Shown here piece by piece: positions 14,401 through 26,400 of a stretch of 64,000 nucleotides of DNA. Source of the DNA: Panorpa germanica. Taxonomy: Eukaryota; Arthropoda; Insecta; Mecoptera; Panorpidae. A program made the translations under genes and the position numbers. The first letter of the stretch is position 1, and each line of letters opens with the position of its first letter. Where the stretch lies: positions 1,054,001 to 1,118,000 of the forward strand of contig OY783204.1 in NCBI GenBank assembly GCA_963678705.1, in the 5' to 3' direction. The notes under the pieces are model-generated. The model saw nothing but the letters and a program-made list of their open reading frames with translations, was not told the origin of the DNA and ran no database searches.

Positions 14401-17400
14401 TTAACATTGTCATAAGCAGCTTCAATGTCAATGAAAGCAGCTATCATATAATGATTTTTACTGTATGTTCTTTGTATATCGATATTCAATATGTTTAAGT
14501 TATGCTGTGTACTTCTTGTTTTTCTAAACGCAAATTGTAACTCAGGTAATCTTTTATGATGTTCGAGATACCACTCCAGTCTGTTTTTGATGATGGATTC
14601 CATAGTTTTGCCCATACATGATAGTAAAGTAATTGGTCTGAATGATTCTTCTTTGTTTGGATCTTTTCCTGTTTTTAATATAGGAACAACGATATGTTTT
14701 TTCCAGTCTAATGGTATATCAGCAGTGTTTAATGACAGATTATATATTTGTGTAAGATGATTTATTGCATTGTCAGGTAAGTTTTGTATCATTTTGTAAT
14801 TTATTCTATCAAATCCTGTGCTACTGTTTTTATTATGATTTAACGCGAAATTTACTTCATTTTTATTTATGTTATTATCTAGAAAATTATCTTTTACGAT
14901 GGTGGTGGTAGTAATATTTAAATTGTTGTTCTGTGGAAATTTTTTTTTAATGAATTCTTCTATTAAATTTTCATTATCACTTATCCTTTTAGTACTATAG
15001 CTTTTATTGTTAATTTTTCTTATATTATTCCAGACAATGTTGGTTGTTGTGTTTGGGTTTAAATTCTCGCAGAAATTTTGCCATTCTATTTTTTTTCTGG
15101 CTCTAAAATATCGTCTAGTTTTAGCTTGATGTTTTTTATAATTTAAATAATTCGCCATTGTCATGTTTTTATTAAAAATAGTTAGTGCTAATTTTCTTTG
15201 AGCTATCATTTTATTGCACTCAGTGTCCCACCAAGACGGTTTTATTTTATTAGGAGTTATATTATACAATCTGGTAGATGGGATATGTATGTCTGCCGAA
15301 TTATTAATAACATCTCTAAATTGGTTGTATTTGTTTTCAACATCTTAGGGATTACTTGTGATTCCATTTGTGCTAAGGTTTGAAATTCTGCTTTCTATTT
15401 CAAGGCTATATTTCTCCCAATCTGCTTTTCGGAAATTTCTCCTCGTTAAATATTCAGATGTACGGTAACGGTCTTTATTATAGTCATTCAAACAGAAAAA
15501 AATTGGGTAGTGATCACTACCTAAGCTATCTGCAAGAACTTGCCACGAAGTAATTTGTTGTGTTAACGTCATTGATACCAATGTGAGATCCAATATACTG
15601 TCCCTTGTACTGAGATTGCTTACTCTAGTTGGTTTATCATCGTTAATAATATTTAGATTTTCGTTTTCTATGAAATCTAACAATTCGTTACCTTCATACT
15701 GACTACCTGGACAATTTATATCCCAAGCAAGATTAGTCGCGTTAAAATCTCCAGCAAGTATAACAGGAACATCTATTTGTTGTTTTATCTGTGACCAATT
15801 AGAATTAGATAGTTTATGATTCGGTTTAGCATAGATTGATAAAATACATATTACATCAGTTTCGTTATGTGTTAAAATTATTCCAACTATTTCGACCGAA
15901 TTAAATGGGTTATTTAGCATTACTCGTTTATATTTTATAGATTTATGAATCAAGATAGCAACACCCCCGTGGGGATTATAGTTTGTATTCTGTATCCTAT
16001 CTTCTCTTTCAATAAAATAACCTTTGATGTTGAAATTGATATTTTTTGTTAAAAACGTTTCTGATAGTATGCATATATGTATGTTATGCTTCTGTAACAT
16101 ATGTTGTAGTTCCTCTTTAATATATCTGACTCCTCTGCAATTCCATTGAATAAAATTTATCATTTTAACTGTTTTAATTAATTATTGATTTTTATATCTG
16201 TCCTTGGTCTTGTTGTTAGATTTATTTATATATTTTATTTTATTTTTTTTTCTCTCCGTTTATATAATTATTGTTGATTTAATATTTTAGTAAATTTATT
16301 AAACGATTAGGTTTAGTGATGTGAATAGATTTTTAAAAAATAAACTTAATTTATATATCGATGTTTTCTTACGAGTTTGGCCATTGTACACTAGATATTT
16401 GTTTCTTGTAGCTTCTAAGGGATTGGGATGTAATATTTGGGTCTTTGTTTGTATTTTTAATTTTGTCATCATTATTTTTATTATATATTGATGTATAGCA
16501 GGTATCATTATCATTGTTTTCCATTGTAATATCAGGTGTCTCTTGGTTGATTTGCTTTCTGTTTTTTCCTTGATTAGTTATCTTAAGGTATGTGTCGCTT
16601 TCTTCATTGTTAGGTTTCTTTTCTTCTCTTCTTCTTTTTGGAATTGGTTCTTTAGTGGATGTCGTAGGTTGTGGTTGACTGTAAGATCTTTGTAACGAGT
16701 TACCTGTATTTGATTTATTCACTCTGGTATTAGTTCTTCTGGTTAAAGGGTTTGGTTTGTATGTTGGAATTATGTTGATACTATTGTATTTATTAGTGAT
16801 ATTGGGAAAAGTCTCATTGTAGTTTAGAGCTTCAAAAGAGTTTTGAGTTCTTACTGAGTATAAATAGTCTGTATTTTTTTCTGTTAATTCTAATTTTGCT
16901 TCATAAAAACTGAGATTGTGTTGGGCCATGAGATCTTTTATCTTGATTTGTCTTTTTTTTTCAGGACATTCATTGTCTGTAGCCTCGTGGTTAAGTTTAC
17001 AATTTATGCATGTCGGATTAGGAGATGTGCATGCAGTACGTAAATGATCTTCACTTCCGCAGAATTTACATTTTGCTACTTTTGATCTACATTTTGTGGC
17101 TGCATGTCCAAATTTAAAACAATTATAACATTGTATCGTCTGTTGTACAAATGGTTCACATGCTCGTCTCACTCTCCACATGTAAACATAAGCAGGAATA
17201 GCAAGTCCTTCAAAGAATAATTTCACTGTTGTACTGGGTTCATATTTAATAGCTCCGTCAACTCTTAGTTTTCGATTTAACCTTTGCACTCTCGTTACTT
17301 TAAAAGGTGGACACTCTATATTATTTAAAATTGTATCTTCCGAATATTCAATATCAACACCTTTTATAATAGCAACTTTTGTGCACCAGTAAAATGGTAT

Positions 17401-20400
17401 AAACGCTTCATACCCATTGTTTTTCAGCAATGTTGATTTGGTAATTTCGTTAGCTAGTACTGCATTAGCACATTGAACGATTACTCTATTTCTTCCCACT
17501 TTTTTAATTTCTATTATATTAGATTTATTGCTAATTTTACATATTATTTCTGCTAATTTAAGAGAACTAAAAAATGTATTTCCATCACTATTATTTTTAA
17601 CTATCATTACTTTATACGAGTCATATTTTGTTTCTGTGTTGTATAAATTATTAAATATTTTTTTAACATTGTCACTATTGTTGTTTTCTGTTATATCACT
17701 GGATGTTTTATCTGTAGGAATTGATTTGTTAGTCACAGAGTTGTTTTTATTGATCGGATTTTTATCGGGAGGTTCAACCTCCATATCCATATTGTTAATT
17801 AACCAGTGATAATTAAATAGAAGTTACTTCACTTCTTATTAATAACACTTAATAATAATATAAATTATAATTTAAAAAAAAAAATAAATCACGAAAAAAA
17901 ATATTCTAATTTGCAAAAAAAAAAAAGATCACTATTTATTTTATTGTTTTGTTTATTGTAAATACGTGCGCTCACCAAGAAGACTCGATGTAAACTGGTT
18001 AATAATTTAATAAGTGGAATTGAATTCATTTTAGTTCAAGTTGAGAATGAACAGTAACGTATTTTAATGAGGAGAAGAGGACAACAGTCGTACAAGGACG
18101 GGGCCCACCATGGTTTATTAATCTCAATATGAAGTCCTATGGACGTACTAAGATGCGGCTTATTTTATTAAGCAGTGGCATTTTTGATTATTGGTAAAGT
18201 CCCAGTTTTAAATTAATACGTCGAATTAATTATTATACAAACTCGAATTGTTGTACATCTACCATAAATATATTTGTTGAGTGCGGCATGTATTGTGAAA
18301 CTTTAGAACGAGCTAGTTTTGTGGTCACATATATTTTGATATACTCGTAGTTCATCACTGAGTGATTTTTTGATGAGAGGTTAAATCTATCAGAAAGGGT
18401 AGATTGTAAATGATGGATTTTTGGATTATATGAAGTTGATAATTGGCGTGCTCGACTTGAAGTTGGGCTTGACGATAACTGCAAACACGGGCCGGACGCC
18501 AACATATATGCACACGTATGATAAAATATTATTGCTAGTTTAATTATTTCCAACCTTTGTCGTGCTGTTAAATGTATTTTAAGTTCTTATTATTCAATAG
18601 TAATTGACTGTGAATTAAATAATGTCATTTGATTGGCACAACAAAAGAAATCCCAAATTTTGAAAAAAAGTTGGTCAAATAACGCATAAATTGAAAATAT
18701 TTTTTATTTTGATAAATTGAAAAAACTATTTTATTATTGTGCGAGTTTATTATTTTAATTTTAAAATAGAATTAAATATGAAATGTAATTACGAATTATT
18801 TTATTGGATTCAAATCATACACACCAAAAAGACGTTGCATTGCGACGGGGGTAAACTCTAGTTTTATTATATAGCTGTGTACTGATAATGTTTAAAATAA
18901 AGTTATATTTAAATTCCTGTGGTGAACTTACGCATCTTCCTTTCGGTGCGTAGACGTTTAGGAAAAGGCAATCCTCTGACCCAATCAAAGCGGGAAGCAA
19001 CTGAATACAAACATTTCCAAAATCCAATCCCCATCGCGTTGTATTCCAGCTGGGCGGAGCTACTGGTAACTGAAATTTAATTTCATAAGATAAAACATTT
19101 AGAATTGTTAGACATGTTATTAGTGACTCGTATGAGCGGTAATTGATAAGTAACTCATCGCAAAAATATTGCTTAGTTTAACTTGTAAATACAAATTATA
19201 AGATTGTAAGAATATACACATGGTTTAGGAAAATATGGACATTGCTTTAAATCAGTGAACATTAAAATTGACAACACAAATGCTAGTTATATCATCGATG
19301 GATAATATTTATTACACCGCGTTGTGCGGAATCGAGAACAAACGTTCAACGTTATTTTTGATAAATACATTCTGTATGTGCATAGACATTTTCGTCATAT
19401 AGTCTCTCTAGTATTTGATGGTTATACTGATTATAAGAAAAATATTAAAGCTGCAGAACAGCGTCGTCAAACCACCAAAACATCTGCATTTTAGTTCCAA
19501 CAAACTCTCCTCATTTAAATGTTTTTTTCTTATTGATACTTCTCGGGCTTCTTAGGACCTCGGTCCTTTTTTCGCCCTTCTTACTTCATTTTATTTACAT
19601 TTTATTATTATTATTACTACCTAAACTTTTAACCATGCTTTATGCCATAACCTGTCTATGATTAGGCGCACTGGCCACCTTGGATATTTTAGTATTTCCT
19701 CCATACTCGTTGGCAACTCCACTCATTGGCATTTTTACCAAATCTCTGTACAAATTATTTCAGCAGGCTTCCGTTTCTGTATATTGGAAGATCAAATGTT
19801 CTGGGTCTGCTACCTCTTCTCCACAATTGCACATATCTTCTTCTACCAAGTGATTTCTTTTCATATGTGCCAATGCTCCTGTATGGTCTACCCTCAGTCT
19901 TGAGATAAGTGACAACACTCTTCTCGGACCTTGGGCTTTCCACCACCAACGACGTCCGCGCACCGAAGACTGTTTCTTCTTTTCTCTGAATTATTCCACA
20001 TACCCCGCCACTTCTCTTTCACTTCATTTTTGCTCTTTGCCAATAAGTCCACTTCATATTGAACTACTGTTCTAGCTGCTTGTTGTGCGGCGTCGGTTGC
20101 TTTTTCATTTCATGTGATTCCTTTGTGAGCAGGAATCCACACTAACGGTACATCGAATCCTTTCATCTTTAACCTATTTAGATTGCTTCTTACTGTATAA
20201 AATATATTTCTCGCTCTTCTGATAATCCCATTCTTTCCCAATGCTTCCACCACTGCTTTTGAATCTATGCATATTACAGCTTTCGACTATTTGTTGTTCT
20301 CAATTGTTGAAATAGCTTCTTTGACAGCTACCAGCTCTGCATCATAAATTGAAATATCTCCAGGTAAAGTTATTATCTGTATAGTAGACTCCGTTACTAC

Positions 20401-23400
20401 TCCCGTCCTGGCCCCTTTGCCATCTTTGACCCGTCTGTGAATACTCTAATGTGCTCCGGCCAAATGTCATTCAACTTACTTTTAAATATCCCATTTATAA
20501 TTTCAGCAGCTCCTTTGCAGCAGGACACCTCCTTCCCAATCTCAAAATTTCATTCTGCACTTCGCCCTAATTCGCCATATTCAAAATTAATAACTTCTTG
20601 TGCTTTAACCCTTCCTCCCATTTCCCACATGTTCACACTTTTTTGCCATAATATCGTCATTTTTCTGCTTTTGCTTCTATCATTTCTTTCAAGTTCCTCG
20701 AAAAGCATTCTTCTGGAAGCACACTCTGTTGTTAACGATTTTATCATTCATTTAAATGTTATGCGACAAATTTACAGATGCAAATATTTGAAACAAAATT
20801 TATTATAACAATACATATAATATCTGAAATATAACTGCCAAATATAGCTCCACTCAACAAACTCATTATAATCTACAAAACAATAAATTTTTATCCGGCA
20901 TACACACACGTCCTCTCTCGATACTATCTGAGCTAAGTGTTGGGAACTATCCTTGCAGAGATTGAATAAAAGATAATGAATTAAAAGATGTATGTTTAAT
21001 TAAAAAGTATTCTATATGTAGTATTAGCACTGGCTTCACAAAGAGCGTCCTATCTGTATAACGTTTGGATTCAACCAGTCCACTTGACTTCGTACGACAT
21101 GACGAAGCACTCCCGGTACTATTAGTTAATGTTACCAATCTCAGATGGCTCGTGTGTTCCTAGTGCTGGTACTACGTTGGTATCTACAATAATATCTACA
21201 CTGGTAACTTACTATACTATGATAACACATATATATTTATAATTGGCGGTGAATACAAAACTAATTATTTACTTATAATTACAACACGCCCCCATATTCA
21301 CAGCTCATTATAAATAGAAAAGTCCTTAAACCTAAACAGTCTTTGACACATATTAAATCACTGATATTATCATAAGTGTAAAGGCACTTTGATTGTCTAT
21401 ATTTAATTGTCCTTCACATTTAACACTTCTGTTAATTTCAATACTTGTAGGTCCTACTGATGCTTGACGTTTGCTGTTCCGCGTTTTAGCTCCCTTGCAT
21501 AACGTTAAGACATTTCTTGCGTCTCCGGCATTGGCGTAGTCAGCATCAGAGATATCTTCCGTAAACATTCCATAATTTGTGTCACCATCTCTAAATTGTT
21601 CTGCATCTTGCGAACTGTTGGGTACTGTGAAACTTGTTAGTAACACAGCTTCTCGATTTCTGGTCCTAATTATTTTCTCGGCGTCCTTTTGAACTTGACT
21701 CATTTGTATACATTGCTCTAATTTAACACGCTTCATCTTGGCTAATTTTACTATATTCATTTCGCGTTCCTGGAGAAGTTCTAGCAGCACCTGTACCATA
21801 GTTTGTGCATCTGCAATGACACAAACTCCTGAAGATTCAATAAGCCGCGTAAGTTCTTGTCCCTGTTGCAAAACCTGGAACGTCGTGTTTTGCATTTGAC
21901 TGACCCTTTCATTGTGTAGCAAGAGAAGTTCCTTCGCTTTTTGCACATTGTGAGATAACTCGCTGTGCTGCAGTTCTTCAGTCCACATATCCAGTTGGAA
22001 ACATGCATCCAGTGCATCTCGTTCAAATAGTCGTGTCCTTAAACATAAATCAAGTCGCATTTTTCTTGTGTCCCAGAATTCCTCAAGTTCTCCACGCTGT
22101 TTAGCGAGTCGTTCCACAGCTCCTTTTACGGCTGACATCGAGCCTGTAGAGTCTATATTTCCCATAGACCTTATTTCTTGTAGAAGCTCCTCTCCTGGTT
22201 CCTGAGCTACAGAATGAATCTCCTGTACGTTGCATTCACTGGTCTGTGTTAGTTCTTCAACTGCTGTTAGTAATCTCTCCGCTTTCGTGTAATCGATCCC
22301 TTCGATCTGTGCGAATCCTTTTGCACATGGTTTAGCCTTGTATTTGTTTATTTTTCCGTCTGATGCTCTCTTAATTTTGAATACCCATCTGGATTCAATT
22401 GCTTCTCGGTTGGGTGGTAAGTTTGTTACCTCCCATACATTATTGTCACGTAATGCTGATAATTCAGCGTTTATGGCCTCTTGCCATTCTGTCCCATTTT
22501 GACTTTTTATCGCTTCTTCATACGAGTTTGGTATTTCTGCTTCAACAACGTTGGCTTCGGTATAACGTATTGGTTTTCTCGTATTACGTCTCGGTCGATT
22601 TACCTGGTCGACTTCAGTTTCAATCCTTAATTCTGTGGTCTCATTTTCAATCACTCCTTCTTGATTGTCGATTTCCCCTTTTTCTTTTTCGATTGCTATT
22701 TCCGACATCTGGGTTGGGTTTTCTCTGTCTAAATTATTCTTTTCGTTGAATGTCACATTTCTCGATACTTTGATTTTCTTTGTGGTTGGGTCAAACAGTC
22801 TGTAATTTGTCGATTCCTTTTCATAACCCACGAATATTAATTTCTTACTTTTACTTTCCAGCTTCGTTCTAAGTGCATCTGGAATATGCATGAATGCGTC
22901 ACAACCAAAAGTTTTGCTATGGCTCAAGTTCGGTTTCTTTTTCATCCAGGCTTCATATGGTGTTGAATCTGTAATCTGTCTAGTTGCCGTTCTGTTGAGT
23001 ATGTATACTGCTGTATTTACAGCCTCTGCCCACAGGTACATTGGTTTCTTGCTTGCGTAAAGCATTGATCGTGCACTTTCCATAATCGTTCTGTTATCAC
23101 GTTCAGATCTTCCGTTTTGTTCTGGAGTATATGGTGCTGTAGTTTCCATTAGAATGCCTTTGTTTGAAAGATAACTTTGAAACTCACGGTTGCAGTATTC
23201 TTTCCCGTTGTCAACTCTCAGAATTTGCGGTCTGTATCCAAATTTATTTTCACATATCTTTACGTATTTTTGAAAACATGATAAAACGTCTGTCTTGTGT
23301 TTAATAAACCAAACCATTCTAAAACCAGTATGGTCATCTTTGAATAGTACATAGTACCTACAACCACTTACAGATGGTTCAGACATTGGACCGCACACAT

Positions 23401-26400
23401 CACTGTGTATGATTTCACCAGGTCTTCTCACTGTTTTGGTTTGTTTCTCGAATTTCAACTTCTGTTGTTTTCCTTGCTGACAGCCTTCACAGAAGAATTC
23501 ATTGGTATTTTCAATATCCACTCCTTCCACTAACCCTTTCGAAACCATTTCGCAAAGAGTCTTAACATTCAGATGTCCCAATCTTTCGTGCCAGACTTGA
23601 AGATTTGACCTTACTGTAGTATGTGCTTCCATGGTAATTACAGTTTCGATTTGTAGCTTATACAAATTATTTGATTCTCGGATTGCACTGGCTACTAACA
23701 TTCCACGGTCGTATATTTCAGCTGTCTCGTTTTGCTTAACTATTTTCATCCCTTTTTTAGTTATCACTCCTTCAGAGAATAAGTTCTTCCTAAGCTTGGG
23801 TATATACCAGACATTTGTAATCAATCCATCCACGCTTCTACCTTTAATTAATTTCTTAATCTTCACTGTACCGATGCCTTCCACAGGTACTTCTTCATTA
23901 TTGCCTAGTTTGACGGTGAGTCCCTTACAGTCACTAAACGTATTAAAGAATTCCCGTTTATATGTCATATGGGTTGAAGCTCCGCTATCCAGGATCCAAC
24001 CTTCTTTACTGATAGTCTGGTTGCATATTTCTGCGTTGAAGGCGCCGTGATTACTTTGATGTGGTTCTTCTTCGTATTGATTCGTTATTCTCTTGCAATC
24101 TCTCGCGTAATGACCCTTACGATTACATTTAAAGCATGAGACATTTTGCTTATTTCTTCTACTGATCATTACTGTTCTGCAATCCCTCGCATAGTGACCC
24201 TTCCGATTACATTTAAAGCACGTCACAATTTTCTTATTAATCTGCCTTCTTTCTGTATGTACTGCCCTAGTAGTTGTTAGAGCGACTTCTTCTTCATATT
24301 TCATGAGATTCGCCTCCTCATCCAACAAACGTCCAGTTAAGTTGGCCATGTTCTGTTTCGAATCCTCCACTGACAACCATGCTTGCCTAAAGTTACGATA
24401 CTTGGATGGTAGCGTACTCAATACTTTAGTCATGATTGCAGTATCACTGAGAGTATCACCTGACTCCCGTATCTGCTTGCCAAGATTTTCCACTTTCGAA
24501 ATATGTTGCACCATCGTCTCGTTGAGTGCCATTTTGTATTGATGAAACCTCTCGTGTACTAACATCTTGTTCGTTTCTGATTTCATCTCATAAATAGAGC
24601 TAAGTTTGTCCATTATTTCTTTGGCCGATTCACAATTTTCGATTAGCGTTATTTGCTGTAGTTCCATCGAGCTGGTTATGATGCACATCGCCGTTGCATC
24701 CTTTTGAATCCACGTTTCTAAATCAGCTGATGCGTTAACCCCCGGTTTAACTTCGGTGCCTGTTGTACACTCGTACACACCCTTTGATTTCAATATGCAC
24801 TTCATTTGAAATTTCCATTGCTGGTAGTTCTTACCACCAAACTTAACGATGCTAATACTGTTGGTCATCTTAATCTTGTCGATCGAGCACAATCTTAATG
24901 TCTAAATAGTCTCTCACACACGAGGACTTATTAATCTTGATGTTCGAACACAATCCTTTCATTAATTTCTAAATAGTCTCACAAGCACGTGTGGACTTAT
25001 TAATGTTACCGTTTCTCAGCCCAAAAAGTATATTAATTTCAAAATAGTTTCGATGAACTTATTAATATCACTTTTCCTTCACCACAAACACAATATTAAT
25101 GTCTAAATAGTCTCACAAGCAAATGTGGACTTATTAATATCACCTCCGTTTGCTTCAAGATGGCTGCCTCACTTTTTTCTCAAAACCCTGATATCTTGTA
25201 ATATATCTTTTAATCGATGTTGCAGAAGATCGTAATCTGGGCCCATAACCTGTTGGGAACTATCCTTGCAGAGATTGAATAAAAGATAATGAATTAAAAG
25301 ATGTATGTTTAATTAAAAAGTATTCTATATGTAGTATTAGCACTGGCTTCACAAAGAGCGTCCTATCTGTATAACGTTTGGATTCAACCAGTCCACTTGA
25401 CTTCGTACGACATGACGAAGCACTCCCGGTACTATTAGTTAATGTTACCAATCTCAGATGGCTCGTGTGTTCCTAGTGCTGGTACTACGTTGGTATCTAC
25501 AATAATATCTACACTGGTAACTTACTATACTATGATAACACATATATATTTATAATTGGCGGTGAATACAAAACTAATTATTTACTTATAATTACAACAC
25601 TAAGTATTCAGAGGTTCCTTATTAGCATTCAATGGTAATTACTTATAACAGCAGTAATTGCACTTAAACCTACTGTGAATCTTAATTGCTCGATTGGAGG
25701 CGCTGCGTATGGGATTCCCTTCCAGGCGCAGTACTCAACATCTGATGTCGCCGACAAGGAACATTTCCCTCCCACAGAACCGCTGCTGGTTGGTACGACT
25801 GGGTAGTTATCAGAATTGATGTACTTGCACTGTAAGAAAAACCAAAAGTAAACATTTTTGTGTATATTTTATGAACTATTCAAATTTGTAAGTCCTAATA
25901 ACTTTAACAACACCCATGGTTTTTTATTATACTTTGTTTGAAATAGTAATTTATTGAATTTTTCTAATGACTTCAAATATCAGTATGCAGCCGTGTTCGC
26001 GAATCGAAATTTTGTATTTTTGATAAATATTTGGTGATATACTTTTACTTTCTTTACAGTCATTTAAAACTAGAGTATATATATCAAATAACATCAATTG
26101 AATATGAATTTAAAATAAAAATTATGACTTTTTTCAAGCTAAAGCAGTGTCCGCGAGTTTAACCATCAGTCCCTAGTCCCTTACGTTTTTAAATTTACGC
26201 GGTTTAACCGAATGACGGAATGACTGAATGTAAACCAGTTGATTTTAAAATAACGATATGAGATTATCCGCAAAAGCCATTCGCTTTGCGTCGGTCATTT
26301 TGTAATCAGTGCAACTACGGCGGATGTTGTACAAGTTCGTGTTATTCCAATCACTTTGTCTCTAAATAAGTATTTTTATTGATACATATTGGGAAATTGT

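Larger units (their letters stand above)
12243..17997 (-). mobile_element. I-like non-LTR retrotransposon, full length, one nonsense codon
   Basis: On the minus strand the order is 5' leader, ORF1 (gag-like), ORF2 (endonuclease, reverse transcriptase, RNase H), about 190 bp of 3' UTR and a poly(A) tail (T-run at 12243-12262 on plus). The direct repeat GTTAATAATTT at 12235-12245 and 17998-18008 is a good target-site duplication, though its last Ts overlap the tail. RNase H after RT plus a three-knuckle ORF1 point to the I group rather than Jockey. It sits in intron 3 in the same orientation as the esterase. Confidence 0.85.
20938..25599 (-). mobile_element. Copia-type LTR retrotransposon carrying host-like spectrin sequence
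   Basis: Two 349-bp LTRs (20938-21286 and 25251-25599) look identical base for base in my reading and end TG...CA. The flanks are a perfect 5-bp target duplication CTAAG (20933-20937 and 25600-25604). On the minus strand the PBS follows the right LTR, a purine tract precedes the left LTR, and one gag-pol frame lies between. Gag, protease and integrase are present. RT is truncated and replaced by spectrin-repeat sequence, so the element would need enzyme supplied in trans. It sits in intron 2, in sense with the esterase. Confidence 0.93.

Noticed and set aside
20947..21138. 63-codon frame repeated exactly at 25260-25451
   Set aside because: It is LTR sequence present in both copies, not a gene.
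22399..22749. Plus-strand 116-codon frame (and others at 23631-24542)
   Set aside because: Shadows antisense to the copia polyprotein.
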